Source of the DNA: an uncultured Rhizobiaceae group bacterium
GTDB lineage: Bacteria > Pseudomonadota > Alphaproteobacteria > Rhizobiales > Rhizobiaceae
Direction: 5' to 3'
Assembly (NCBI GenBank): GCA_937958815.1
Contig: CALGMR010000016.1
Location: 1-64,000 of the forward strand
Length of the DNA stretch: 64,000 bases
The notes beneath the pieces were generated by a model that was given only the letters and a program-made list of their open reading frames with translations, ran no database searches and had not been told where the DNA came from. A program made the position numbers and the translations under genes. This document shows, piece by piece, positions 53,160 to 62,604 of the stretch (the stretch's first letter is position 1; the number at the start of each line of letters is the position of its first letter).

Positions 53160-53996
53160 TTAAGCGCTTTCGGCAGATTGACGATTGCCCAGTGGATCAG
53201 TTTCCAAAATGCGTCCATTGAGTGCGCCAAGCCAATCAAGGGCGGAACGCAGTTTTACAACTTCGCCGAGAACAACGATTGCAGGCGGGGCAAGACCGAG
53301 CGCTTCCAAATCCCCCAAATTTCCCAGCGTGGTTTCGTGTACCTGCATTTTTGGCGTGGTTGCATTGCAAACGAAGGCCATAGGCTCATTGGGAGAACGG
53401 CCAGCTGCCAGCAACTTATCAGCTATGGAATGTGCGTGTTTCATGGCCATATACATCACGATAACTGGCGAACCCGTAGCCACAGATTGCCAATCAATCG
53501 CGTCTGGCACCACACCACCAGCATCATGCCCCGTGAGAAATGTGACATTGTGGTTGGTGTCACGGTGGGTGACCGGAATTCCGGCATACGCCAAACCGCC
53601 AATGCCCGCAGAAATGCCGGGCACGATGCGAAACGGAATTTGATGTTCCACAAGGGTCAAGGCTTCTTCTCCACCACGACCAAAAACAAATGGATCACCG
53701 CCCTTCAGGCGACAGACTTTCTTGCCCGCACGTGCAAGTTCCACCAATCGAAGTGAAATATCACGCTGTTTTGCTGAGGGTTTTCCGCCACGCTTTCCGG
53801 CGTATTCACGCGTTGCCTTGGGGTTTGCAAAATCCAGGATGCTCTCGTCTACCAACGCATCATACACCAGCACATCAGCTTGTTTCAGCGCATTGACCGC
53901 ATGAAGTGTCAACAAGCCCGGATCACCCGGCCCAGCACCAACCAGCCAGACCCAGCCAGCTTCAAAATTCGGCAATGATGACAACGCAGTTTCCAT
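53160..53996 (-). CDS. cobA: Uroporphyrinogen-III C-methyltransferase
   Basis: A 278-residue SUMT that makes precorrin-2 from uroporphyrinogen III using two SAM. VWLVGAGPGDPGLLTLHAVN opens the domain, RLKGGDPFVFGRGGEE is the substrate loop near residue 85, and GIPVTHRDTNHNVTFLTGH lies near 130. It is a stand-alone CobA, not a CysG fusion. ATG 53996 is chosen because it leaves a 74-bp divergent promoter gap to cbiD; the open frame runs 24 codons further, almost to cbiD. First gene of the minus-strand cob operon. Confidence 0.93.
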   Translation of the reverse strand: METALSSLPNFEAGWVWLVGAGPGDPGLLTLHAVNALKQADVLVYDALVDESILDFANPKATREYAGKRGGKPSAKQRDISLRLVELARAGKKVCRLKGGDPFVFGRGGEEALTLVEHQIPFRIVPGISAGIGGLAYAGIPVTHRDTNHNVTFLTGHDAGGVVPDAIDWQSVATGSPVIVMYMAMKHAHSIADKLLAAGRSPNEPMAFVCNATTPKMQVHETTLGNLGDLEALGLAPPAIVVLGEVVKLRSALDWLGALNGRILETDPLGNRQSAESA

Positions 53997-54070
53997 AAAT
54001 CGAGTATGCGACAATCGCATAATAAAAACCATAGCTTTTACGCCAAACAGATGTCGCCTATAAGCCATTT

Positions 54071-55180
54071 ATGACAGTTGAACACACAGAAAAAAAAGAA
54101 GGCCAGCTTGAACGAGGCTGGACCACAGGTGCGTGCGCCACTGCCGCAACAAAAGCTGCCCTTATAGCTTTGATCACGGGTGAATTTCCCGACCCCGTGG
54201 CCATTCTTTTGCCCAAGGGCGAGGCACCCCATTTCGCCTTATGTTACGAAGGGATAAATGACAGCGGCGCTTATGCAGCTATTGTCAAAGATGCAGGTGA
54301 TGACCCTGACGTGACCCATGGTGCAACGATTATTTCTCACGTCGTCCCCCTGCCCGAAGGATCTGGCGTGGTGTTCAAAGCGGGAGAAGGCGTTGGCACG
54401 GTCACCAAAGAGGGGTTGCCCATCCCTCCTGGTGAACCTGCAATCAACCCCGTGCCGCGCCAAATGATGCGGGATGTTGTGGGCGAAATTTGCGCGGAGC
54501 ACATGTTGCCACCCGATGTACAAATAACAATCTCCATTCCCAATGGCGAAGAAATTGCCAAACAGACATGGAACCCCCGCCTCGGCATTGTGGGCGGATT
54601 GTCAATTCTCGGTACAACAGGCGTTGTCCATCCGTTTTCGTGTTCTGCATGGATACACTCGATCCACCGCGGCATTGACGTTGCGCGAGCAGCCAAATTT
54701 GACCGTGTGATTGCTGCGACGGGTTCCACATCAGAACAGGCAGCCCAAGATATTTACAAACTCGATGCAACAGCCTTGATCGATATGGGCGATTTTACTG
54801 GCGGAATGTTGAAATATATTCGCAAACATCCCGTGCCCAACATTACCATTGCCGGCGGCTTTGCCAAACTGACCAAAATGGCGCAAGGCGCGCTAGACCT
54901 CCATTCAGGGCGCAGCCAAGTAGACTTTGAATGGTTGGCAAAACAGGCCGGGACGCTGGATGAAAGCGGCAAGTTGAATCAAAAACTGAAGGACAAGATT
55001 CTAAATGCGAACACTGCTGCAGAAGTCCTTAGTTTGACTCAGGAAATCGGATTAAACCTCCCAGAACTAGTAGCCCAAAAAGCCCACGAGACGGCTGTTG
55101 AGACGTTGCGCGGCGCAGAAGTGAATGTAGAGATCATGGTGGTTGATCGCCAAGGCAAGGTTCTTGCGCGCCATGGGTGA
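54071..55180 (+). CDS. cbiD: Cobalt-precorrin-5B (C1)-methyltransferase, CbiD type
   Basis: 369 residues. RGWTTGACATAATKAALIAL at the start is the CbiD signature, and GLSILGTTGVVHPFSCSAW near residue 180 is the second conserved block. CbiD adds the C1 methyl group in the anaerobic route; in aerobic organisms CobF does this. Here it stands among aerobic-type genes, so it probably replaces CobF. It starts a plus-strand transcript divergent from cobA and overlaps cobK by eight bases. Confidence 0.92.
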   Translation: MTVEHTEKKEGQLERGWTTGACATAATKAALIALITGEFPDPVAILLPKGEAPHFALCYEGINDSGAYAAIVKDAGDDPDVTHGATIISHVVPLPEGSGVVFKAGEGVGTVTKEGLPIPPGEPAINPVPRQMMRDVVGEICAEHMLPPDVQITISIPNGEEIAKQTWNPRLGIVGGLSILGTTGVVHPFSCSAWIHSIHRGIDVARAAKFDRVIAATGSTSEQAAQDIYKLDATALIDMGDFTGGMLKYIRKHPVPNITIAGGFAKLTKMAQGALDLHSGRSQVDFEWLAKQAGTLDESGKLNQKLKDKILNANTAAEVLSLTQEIGLNLPELVAQKAHETAVETLRGAEVNVEIMVVDRQGKVLARHG

Positions 55181-55850
55181 GCGGATACTCATTCTTGGAG
55201 GCACGAAAGAAGCTGCCGAACTTGCGGCGCTTTTGGTCAGCGAAAAACATGACGTCACCACATCGCTTGCAGGCAGAACAAAGGAGCCCAAACCCGTTAA
55301 AGGCAAAACACGCATTGGCGGTTTTGGCGGCGCGGATGGTCTGGCGAAATGGATTGCGGAAAACGAGATTGACCGCCTTATTGATGCCACGCACCCTTTT
55401 GCCGAAAACATCAGCCAAAATGCACGTCTCGCTGCCAGAAAAACAGGGGTCAAATTTGAGGCTAGACAACGTCCCGCTTGGGCCATTCAGTCCGATGACA
55501 ATTGGGAACTTGTTGCAAATTTGGAAACGGCTATGCAGGTCATTCCAAAAAATGCCCGTGTGTTGCTGGCATTGGGGTCTCAGCACATCAAGCCTTTCGC
55601 CGATCGTCAAGACGTACACTTTGTCATTCGAATGATCGATCCACCCGCAGAGTACCTCCCGTTCAAATCCTACACCGAGTTGTTTCAACGCCCCTCACCA
55701 GAGTGGCAAGTGGAGGCCGAGATGCTCAAAGAGCACAACATCACCCACATCGTTTGCCGAAATTCCGGTGGTAGAGGCGCATATGCAAAGATTGAAGCCG
55801 CTCGCAATCTTGGTCTGCCCGTCATCATGATCGAAAGGCTGACGCCATGA
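55173..55850 (+). CDS. cobK: Precorrin-6A reductase
   Basis: A 225-residue NADPH-dependent reductase of the CobK/CbiJ family. The opening ERILILGGTKEAAELAALLV is the family nucleotide-binding start, LIDATHPFAENISQNARLAA is near residue 68, and THIVCRNSGGRGAYAKIEAARNLGLPV is the C-terminal substrate segment. ATG 55173 overlaps the cbiD stop, and its own stop overlaps the P450 start as ATGA. A start ten codons earlier is possible but would overlap cbiD more. Confidence 0.92.
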   Translation: MGERILILGGTKEAAELAALLVSEKHDVTTSLAGRTKEPKPVKGKTRIGGFGGADGLAKWIAENEIDRLIDATHPFAENISQNARLAARKTGVKFEARQRPAWAIQSDDNWELVANLETAMQVIPKNARVLLALGSQHIKPFADRQDVHFVIRMIDPPAEYLPFKSYTELFQRPSPEWQVEAEMLKEHNITHIVCRNSGGRGAYAKIEAARNLGLPVIMIERLTP

Positions 55851-56998
55851 AGCCGCCAATCTTTGAAATCGACCCGAAGAACTTTTGGCAAAATCCATAC
55901 CCTGCACTTGCCAAGATGCGCAAAACATCCCCGATTTGTTTCGTACCGCAGCTTAACGCCACGCTTTTCACCAAACGCGATGATATTTTCACCTGTGAGA
56001 AAATGATCGACGTGTTTTCCTCCGACCAACCAGGCGGATTGATGACTGTTCTCATGGGCGAGAACATGATGCGTAAAGATGGCGAACAACATTTGCTTGA
56101 ACGCAAACAGACATTTCCAGCACTGTCTCCCCGTACTGTGCGGGACTTATGGAAGGCCAAGTTTCAGCATCACACGACTGAAATCATCGCAAGCTTTCGT
56201 GAAAGGCCAACGATCGATCTGGTGACCGACTACGCCATGCCCGTTTCAGCCCATGCATTGCGTCACATCACAGGACTGACCAATCTGAAACCCGAGGAAA
56301 TGGATTTCGCATCCCAAGGTATGATTGATGGCGTTGGCAATTATGCGGGCGACCCAGAGATCGAAAAACGCTGCCATACAGCCACCAAACTTATCGACGA
56401 TGCCATAGACGACATGATGGCCGCAGGCACCGCAGACCCATCCAGCATGGTGAGTGTTCTGACCCAAACAGATCAACCCATGGACAGCATTCGCGCCAAC
56501 ATCAAACTAGCAATCAGCGGCGGACAAAACGAACCGCGCGATGCTATTGCAGGAGCCGTGTCGGCATTGCTGTCCCACCCCCAGCAATTGGACGCCATTC
56601 GCACGGGCGAAAACACATGGCTTCAAGCCTTTGAAGAATATGCACGCTGGATGTCCCCCATTGGCATGTCACCGCGCCGGGTTGCAAAACACTTTGTATG
56701 GAATGGCATTGAACTTAAACCGGAAAGCCGCGTGTTTTTCATGTTCGGTTCCGCAAACCGCGATGAGAGCATTTTCGAAAAACCTGACCATTTCGACATT
56801 TCCAGAGACACCGCAAAAGCCATTTCATTTGGTGCGGGTCCGCACTTCTGCGCAGGCGCGGCAGCGTCGAGAACGCTCATAGCCGAAGTCGCACTGCCCA
56901 TGCTGTTCAACGCGTTTCCAGACATGTGCCTGGCGAAGCCAACCCAATACGGCGGCTGGGCTTTTCGCGGACCTTTAAGGGTTGAATTACATCTGTAG
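55847..56998 (+). CDS. Cytochrome P450 translationally coupled to cobK (paralogue 2)
   Basis: A 383-residue P450. The heme loop FGAGPHFCAG has Cys335, and ExxR is EYAR near residue 265. The I-helix reads SGGQNEPRDAI (about 224-234) instead of AGx(D/E)T, the same unusual element as in the P450 at 37309. Its ATG overlaps the cobK stop as ATGA, so it is made with the cobalamin enzymes. No P450 belongs to any known cobalamin pathway step. It may be a hitchhiker, or act on a tetrapyrrole or the lower-ligand precursor; the sequence does not tell. Redox partners are not nearby. Confidence 0.9.
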   Translation: MKPPIFEIDPKNFWQNPYPALAKMRKTSPICFVPQLNATLFTKRDDIFTCEKMIDVFSSDQPGGLMTVLMGENMMRKDGEQHLLERKQTFPALSPRTVRDLWKAKFQHHTTEIIASFRERPTIDLVTDYAMPVSAHALRHITGLTNLKPEEMDFASQGMIDGVGNYAGDPEIEKRCHTATKLIDDAIDDMMAAGTADPSSMVSVLTQTDQPMDSIRANIKLAISGGQNEPRDAIAGAVSALLSHPQQLDAIRTGENTWLQAFEEYARWMSPIGMSPRRVAKHFVWNGIELKPESRVFFMFGSANRDESIFEKPDHFDISRDTAKAISFGAGPHFCAGAAASRTLIAEVALPMLFNAFPDMCLAKPTQYGGWAFRGPLRVELHL

Positions 56999-57182
56999 TT
57001 GTGGACCTATTTTACCCAACGAAAGTCCTCACAGTTAGAATTCACGGACTATGCGAAGTCCAAATCGTTTATTTTTTGTGACTACCCAAGCCATTGCATC
57101 TATGGGCTTGTTAATAAAATTCTCAATTTTTCAAAGTAGTATCCCAACCTTGCGGCGTATCGACGAGACTTATGGGATCATT

Positions 57183-58694
57183 ATGAAGAAAGCAGGGTTA
57201 TTTAAGTTCAAACACAGTGAACACACACTGGCACTGAACCATTTGTTTGCATTTTCCGTCATTTATTGCGTCTACGCACAACAAGTGTGCCCAATCTTGT
57301 CTACAAAACAATTTGTTGGTGTCTGGCTCCCTGCCCTAACAGTTTTAGGTGCCCAGTTTGCATTGCGTTTGTTTTTCCATCCAATTTTGCAAGGACATCG
57401 GGTAGACAAATGTTTGCGCCGCTCTTTTTGGTTTGACTACTCAAGTTTCTTGTTTGGCGCAGTTGCACTGACGTTTGCAAATGAATTGCTGTTCAACCTT
57501 CCACTTGAAAGTCATTTGAAGGTTTCTGTCTCTTTCCTAGCGCTTGGGTTTTACATCACGCTCGATCTCTCTTTGAACAGAGAATACCAACACAGCAAAA
57601 AGATGGTCGAGGACGGTGAAGACTTTCCCAGCCAAGGTCGGTCTATGCCTTTCACGCAGAAGTTCCTTTTCTTCTCCATCTTGAATCTACTTGTATTGGC
57701 TACAGCTTCAGGCCTCGTTGTATACAAAGATGTTCTGTACGCTGCTAAAAAAGGGTCGAATGGTGGGTTAACCGAAATCGCGATTATGACAGAAGTCTTT
57801 TTCGTCGTCATGGTTCTCTGCGCTTACATTGTTCGTGTGATTTTTCTGTATTCTCGCAATATGAAGTTCTCAATCGAATGCGAGCGCAACGCCTTATCCA
57901 ACGTGGTGAACGGCAAATTGGACGAACAAGCACCCATTCTTTCTGGCGATGAATTTGGTCAAATGGCAAGGCTCACCAACAAAATGACCGAGCGTTTGCG
58001 CACCAATATCGCAGAATTAGAAGCCACCCAGGAAATGGCAATTCGTAGCTTGGTTTCACTTGCAGCCAAAAGAGATAATGAGACTGGCGCACATTTGGAA
58101 CGCACTCAAATGTTCATAGTCGAACTTGCAGAATCCCTGTGCGACATGGGCATGTATCCAGACACTTTGTGCGGCAAGATGATCAAGCTGCTTCATCAAT
58201 CTGCCCCATTGCACGACATCGGTAAAGTTGGCATTCCAGATCACATTTTACAGAAGCCTGGAAAACTAACACCCGCAGAATTTGAAATCATGAAGACACA
58301 TGCCCAAATGGGGGCCGATGCATTGCGTGATGCAGATCAGGTTTCCAATGGAGCGAGCTACCTGTCTGTTGCGCGTGAAATTGCTGAAACGCATCATGAA
58401 CGTTGGGACGGAAAAGGATATCCAAACGGATTGGCAGGGAGAGAAATTCCCCTCTCAGGTCGTTTGATGGCGGTTGCTGACGTATATGATGCCCTGCGCT
58501 CAAAACGCGCGTACAAGTCCTCAATGAGCCACGCAAAGGCTGTGAGCATCATTAATGATGGTCGTGGTTCCCACTTTGACCCTGATATTGTAGATGCATT
58601 TAACAGAGTGGCCCACAAGTTTGAAATCATCAGCGCAAAACACTTGGACGATGAGGATCAGCCCGTTGCTGTCAAATTGGGCAAAGCTGCGTAA
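57183..58694 (+). CDS. Membrane HD-GYP-type cyclic-di-GMP phosphodiesterase
   Basis: 503 residues. Six predicted transmembrane helices occupy about residues 10-225. A HAMP-like linker (NVVNGKLDEQAPILSGDEFGQMARLTNKM) and the HD-GYP domain follow, with HDIGKVGIPDHILQKPGKLT and HHERWDGKGYPNGLAGREIP containing the GYP triplet. Metal-binding HD residues are in place, so c-di-GMP hydrolysis is expected. The start is uncertain: ATG 57183 has GGGA nearby, and an ATG at 57051 would add 44 unconserved-looking residues. It has no obvious tie to the flanking cobalamin genes. Confidence 0.88.
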   Translation: MKKAGLFKFKHSEHTLALNHLFAFSVIYCVYAQQVCPILSTKQFVGVWLPALTVLGAQFALRLFFHPILQGHRVDKCLRRSFWFDYSSFLFGAVALTFANELLFNLPLESHLKVSVSFLALGFYITLDLSLNREYQHSKKMVEDGEDFPSQGRSMPFTQKFLFFSILNLLVLATASGLVVYKDVLYAAKKGSNGGLTEIAIMTEVFFVVMVLCAYIVRVIFLYSRNMKFSIECERNALSNVVNGKLDEQAPILSGDEFGQMARLTNKMTERLRTNIAELEATQEMAIRSLVSLAAKRDNETGAHLERTQMFIVELAESLCDMGMYPDTLCGKMIKLLHQSAPLHDIGKVGIPDHILQKPGKLTPAEFEIMKTHAQMGADALRDADQVSNGASYLSVAREIAETHHERWDGKGYPNGLAGREIPLSGRLMAVADVYDALRSKRAYKSSMSHAKAVSIINDGRGSHFDPDIVDAFNRVAHKFEIISAKHLDDEDQPVAVKLGKAA

Positions 58695-58884
58695 ACAAGT
58701 GTGCACTTGCTAAATTTTGAAGATATTTGGAACTATTGATGCGGCGCAGACCGCACCTGGAATCCAGCTGATTGGTCTGTTAGAATTTTCAAGCAACACG
58801 TGTTCCAGCAAAAGGAAATGCATTCACATCTGGGTTTAAACTCAGTATGCTTGCGAACGTTTTCCCAATTCAACGAGACCATCC

Positions 58885-59241
58885 ATGAACGCGATCAAAA
58901 AATACTGGCCTTACATTTTTATCGTTCTACCAAGCCTGGCTTTTGCCGCCGCGGGTGTTGGAAAACTCTCGGGAAATGAACAAATGCATGCATCATTTGC
59001 GGCAATGGGTTTGCCAAGCTGGTTTGGCTATTTCATCGGGGCCGCTGAACTGGCAGGCGCCGTCGGTCTATATCTTGTTGGACTGCGCAAATTGGCCGCT
59101 GCCGGCCTCGCCATAATTATGGTTGGTGGCGCCTATTTCCATATCGCATATGGCGTTCCGAGCCCTGTCCCAGCCCTCATATTGCTGGGGATGATGATTT
59201 TCGTGATTGTTTGGAATTGGCGCGGAAGAGCGGCTGCTTAA
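58885..59241 (+). CDS. DoxX-family small membrane protein
   Basis: 118 residues with four hydrophobic helices. AGVGKLSGNEQMHASFAAMGLPSWFGYFIGAAELAGAVGLYL is the DoxX core. DoxX-like proteins are poorly understood; some take part in thiosulfate:quinone oxidoreductase or redox stress, most have no assigned role. It is convergent with cobM and overlaps its end by four bases. The 190-bp gap upstream holds a weak stem (CAAGT/ACTTG at 58696-58709) after the HD-GYP gene. Confidence 0.8.
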   Translation: MNAIKKYWPYIFIVLPSLAFAAAGVGKLSGNEQMHASFAAMGLPSWFGYFIGAAELAGAVGLYLVGLRKLAAAGLAIIMVGGAYFHIAYGVPSPVPALILLGMMIFVIVWNWRGRAAA

Positions 59242-60023
59242 TCCGCAGCCACGCGTTTCTTTTTCTTTCCCACATTTCGCAGCACGTGTGAATATTCGGG
59301 ATTGTATAAATCGCTGTCGCGGAATTGAACATCTCCTAAAACGGGACCAACCATGATCAGCGCAGTGCGTGTGATTTTGGCTTTGCGAACCTCTTCTTTC
59401 ATCTCCGCCAAAGTGGTGCGGATGTAGAGTTCGTCGGGCCATGTGGCGCGATACGCAATGACCACTGGGCAGTCCGCACCATAATATGGCTCCAACGCTT
59501 CGCGCACATAAACCAAATTGCGTATCGACAAGTGGATCGCGAGGGTCGCGCCAGATTGACCCAATATCTCCAGCTGCTCCCCTTCTGGCATTGACGAAGC
59601 CTTGCCAGCCGTTCGGGTGATGATGACTGTTTGCGCGATTTCGGGCAGCGTGAGTTCGGTTTTTAACTTTGCAGCAACACCTGCAAAGGCCGGCACGCCG
59701 GGCACAACCTCGTAGGGAATATCCAGCGCATCAAGACGGCGCATTTGTTCGGCCACCGCCCCATAAATTGCAGGGTCGCCAGAATGCACCCGTGCAACAT
59801 TTTGCCCCTGCTCATGCGCCAAACGCATTTGTTCAACAATTGCATCCAGGTGCATGGGTGCAGTGTCCATAACCAGTGCGTCATCAGGCGCAGCAGCCAC
59901 AATTTCTTCTGGCACCAAAGAACCTGCAAACAAGCAAACTGGAGAATTTTCGATCAAACGCAAACCACGCACAGTGATAAGATCAGGCGCGCCAGGCCCT
60001 GCTCCAATAAAATAAACGGTCAT
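59238..60023 (-). CDS. cobM: Precorrin-4 C11-methyltransferase
   Basis: A 261-residue SAM-dependent tetrapyrrole methylase. VYFIGAGPGAPDLITVRGLR opens the domain and RVHSGDPAIYGAVAEQMRRL is the substrate loop near residue 85. VVPGVPAFAGVAAKLKTELTLPE and TRTAGKASSMPEGE match CobM/CbiF. ATG 60023 overlaps the upstream stop as ATGA and fixes the start. Last gene of the minus-strand cobL-cobI-cbiG/cobJ-cobM operon. Confidence 0.93.
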   Translation of the reverse strand: MTVYFIGAGPGAPDLITVRGLRLIENSPVCLFAGSLVPEEIVAAAPDDALVMDTAPMHLDAIVEQMRLAHEQGQNVARVHSGDPAIYGAVAEQMRRLDALDIPYEVVPGVPAFAGVAAKLKTELTLPEIAQTVIITRTAGKASSMPEGEQLEILGQSGATLAIHLSIRNLVYVREALEPYYGADCPVVIAYRATWPDELYIRTTLAEMKEEVRKAKITRTALIMVGPVLGDVQFRDSDLYNPEYSHVLRNVGKKKKRVAAD

Positions 60024-61852
60024 GCTGCGCTCCCAATCTGTGTGCCTTCTTTCGCAGCATATCCGCGTGGCGTGTAAACCCATGTTTTGCCGTCACCCGT
60101 TGTCACGGTGCGTGTATCGGAAGATCCAACGACGACAACTGTCAGCATATCCACATCATCTATATTCAATTCGCCCAATGCCACCACACGAACCAATTCG
60201 CCTTCACGACCAAGATTGGTCGCCAATATAACAGGCGTTTCAGAAGGGCGATGCTCCAACAGAACATCCCGTGCATAAGCCAATTGTGTGCGGCGTTTGC
60301 GGGAAACGGGGTTATAAAAGGCGACAACGAAATCCCCTTCCGCTGCCGCTTTCACCCGCATTTGGATGGAAGGCCAAGGCGTGAGCAAATCAGACAATGA
60401 GATCGTGCAGAAGTCGTGTCCCAGAGGCGCCCCTGCCCGTGCTGCCGCCCCTTGAAGTGCGGAAATTCCCGGCGAAACTTGAATCGAAATACGCTGCGCA
60501 GCATCGCTCAAACCGCCATCTGCCAACAATTCGTAAACCAGCGTCGCCATGGCATAAATGCCAGCATCGCCAGAACACACAAGCGCCACGTCTTTCCCCT
60601 GCCCCGCCAGTTCCATGGCATGGCGGACACGATCTTCTTCCTTTCCAAGGTCGAAGTCGTGGCGAGTTTTGCCGTCAGTTAGGCCGCCTAACAAATCAAG
60701 GTAAAGCGAATATCCGACAAGATCAGTCGATGCAGAAACCAGACTGGTCACTTCCGGTGACCGCCATCCTTCGCCACCAGGGCCAATACCCACAACGGAA
60801 AGGTGCCCACGAGCGCGACCAATATTGGCCTGCAATTCATCGCTCCGCGCAATTGCTACCGTGGCACGTTTTGATTTTTGCTTCGGCACAATCAACGACC
60901 CCAGTTTTCCGGAGGCCGCCAAAGCTGCGCCTTCGCTTACGCCGTGACATCCCACTTCCGCAAATACGACTTTGGACGGATTTTGCAGCCTTGGCGTTTC
61001 CTTTTCCAAAGTTGCAGCGTCGAAAAAGCGCGCATCACACCCCAGATGGTTTGCAAGGGCATGAACTGCCGTCTCATCCGCTTTCACATCGATTGATGTC
61101 ACCATTGAAACAGACTTCGGTTCAAGCCCGTGTTCTTTCAATGTGGCGGTCACAAGGTCTATCAATTCTTCCGCATCTGTACTGCGCTCGCAGCCAACGC
61201 CTACGACAAGGTTTCGTTTCATAAACACAAGTTCGTTTTCAGACGGTGCAACGGCGTGAGACGTCGCCGTCAACTTCACACGGCCATTTGTGCCAAGCAG
61301 CAGATCTCCCGAGCGCAGCCAATCAGCCTCGTCCGCCAAATCGCCCTGCACAACTGCCGTTGCCCCTGCCAACAAAAGCGCCATTGCGGATTTTGCGTCT
61401 TCCGGGTTGATCAAAACCCAACCCTTTGGAGGTTCATCCAATGCCACACCAAAACGCACGTCTCCAGCGGTGGTAATCGCGGCAGTTCCCCCCAATTGAT
61501 CCGCAATAACGCGTGCCACCTGATTGCCGCCATGGTGGCCACCCAAAAGGGGAACGACACAAGATCCGTCATCAGCGACCGCAATCACAGTGGCATCTGT
61601 GTGTTTGTTCTCAATATGCTGCGCTACGAGGCGGATCAAAGCGCCCGATGCCATGACACCCACAATCATTTGCCCGCTTTGAAACAAAGCGCCCACATGC
61701 TGAGCCGCGTTGTCAAAGGCAACATCAACCTCGCTCACCCGTGCGGACAGGCCATGAATTTGCCCACCCGTCAGGCTTTTGATTTCTTCAGCTACGGCCA
61801 TGGCGCTTTTTGACAGCACAATAATGGCAGGTTTGTTTTTGGCTTCCGTCAT
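60020..61852 (-). CDS. cobJ: Fused CbiG (cobalt-precorrin-5A hydrolase) and CobJ (precorrin-3B C17-methyltransferase)
   Basis: 610 residues in two parts. Residues 1 to about 340 are CbiG-like: VGVMASGALIRLVAQHI and DGSCVVPLLGGHHGGNQVA in the N-domain, VVGVGCERSTDAEELIDLV in the C-domain. From about 350, LSVVGIGPGGEGWRSPEV opens the CobJ/CbiH methylase, with CSGDAGIYAMATLVYE and FYNPVSRKRRTQL further on. The two activities are consecutive in ring contraction. CbiG usually belongs to the anaerobic route, so this fusion adds to the hybrid character of the locus. ATG 61852 lies eight bases after the cobI stop; a TTG four codons upstream is possible. Confidence 0.9.
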   Translation of the reverse strand: MTEAKNKPAIIVLSKSAMAVAEEIKSLTGGQIHGLSARVSEVDVAFDNAAQHVGALFQSGQMIVGVMASGALIRLVAQHIENKHTDATVIAVADDGSCVVPLLGGHHGGNQVARVIADQLGGTAAITTAGDVRFGVALDEPPKGWVLINPEDAKSAMALLLAGATAVVQGDLADEADWLRSGDLLLGTNGRVKLTATSHAVAPSENELVFMKRNLVVGVGCERSTDAEELIDLVTATLKEHGLEPKSVSMVTSIDVKADETAVHALANHLGCDARFFDAATLEKETPRLQNPSKVVFAEVGCHGVSEGAALAASGKLGSLIVPKQKSKRATVAIARSDELQANIGRARGHLSVVGIGPGGEGWRSPEVTSLVSASTDLVGYSLYLDLLGGLTDGKTRHDFDLGKEEDRVRHAMELAGQGKDVALVCSGDAGIYAMATLVYELLADGGLSDAAQRISIQVSPGISALQGAAARAGAPLGHDFCTISLSDLLTPWPSIQMRVKAAAEGDFVVAFYNPVSRKRRTQLAYARDVLLEHRPSETPVILATNLGREGELVRVVALGELNIDDVDMLTVVVVGSSDTRTVTTGDGKTWVYTPRGYAAKEGTQIGSAA

Positions 61853-61860
61853 AGAATTAC

Positions 61861-62604
61861 TCAACTCGAACCACCTCTTGTAGAAGGCAGAGACAAAGAT
61901 GCAATCCAGTCTTCCGCACCGCGGTAAATCAGGATCATCGAAAAATAAGGGGCTGTATCTGAACCCGTTTCGGACAATGGCATGATGCGCTGATTGTCCA
62001 GCGTTATCCGTTCCAGATAGGCTGCTTGCGACATCAAGCCTGCCTGATCGATCAGATTTTTCACGCGCTGCAAATGGCGTCCAACTTTAATGAATGCAAT
62101 CGCATCACAGTTTGCCAGCTGGGCGGCAATCACATCATCGTCCTGCGGCGCAGGCACCACGCTCAAAACATCATTGCGCGCAGCCAGTGGTCTGCCCAAC
62201 TCTGCACCAGAGGCCATAAGGGATGAAATTCCGGGAACAATTTCGCACGGATAATCAGCAGATAATCGCTCGTACAAATACATGAATGATCCATAGAAAA
62301 ATGGATCGCCCTCACACAGAACGGCTACATTTTCACCTGAATCAAGATGTGATGCAATCTCGCGAGCTGCTTGATCGTAAACAGATTTTGCAGGAAACCG
62401 TTCAACACGCATGGGGACAACAATTGGAATCTCTAACTGATCTGGCGTCAAAAATTCGGCGACAATCGAACGAGCAAAACTGTCACCGCTGTCAGGTGCA
62501 GGGTATGCCACAACCTTCGCCGCGGTAAGAATGCGATGTGCTTTCAGCGTCAGCAATTCAGGGTCACCAGGCCCGACACCCAATCCATAAAGCGTGCCTG
62601 TCAT
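61861..62604 (-). CDS. cobI: Precorrin-2 C20-methyltransferase
   Basis: 247-residue tetrapyrrole methylase. LYGLGVGPGDPELLTLKAHR opens the fold, VAVLCEGDPFFYGSFMYLYERL is the CobI-type substrate loop near residue 95, and EIVPGISSLMASGAELGRPL follows. The ATG overlaps the cobL stop as ATGA. Makes precorrin-3A from precorrin-2. Confidence 0.93.
   Translation of the reverse strand: MTGTLYGLGVGPGDPELLTLKAHRILTAAKVVAYPAPDSGDSFARSIVAEFLTPDQLEIPIVVPMRVERFPAKSVYDQAAREIASHLDSGENVAVLCEGDPFFYGSFMYLYERLSADYPCEIVPGISSLMASGAELGRPLAARNDVLSVVPAPQDDDVIAAQLANCDAIAFIKVGRHLQRVKNLIDQAGLMSQAAYLERITLDNQRIMPLSETGSDTAPYFSMILIYRGAEDWIASLSLPSTRGGSS

Noticed and set aside
53997-54070. Cobalamin riboswitch between cobA and cbiD
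   Set aside because: The gap is only 74 bp with no B12-box-like GCCACTG and no room for the fold. None was seen before the other cob genes either, but the start of the cobL operon lies outside the window.
58740-58755. TGCGG/CCGCA stem after the HD-GYP gene as a terminator
   Set aside because: Stem of five pairs, no T-run; not a convincing terminator.
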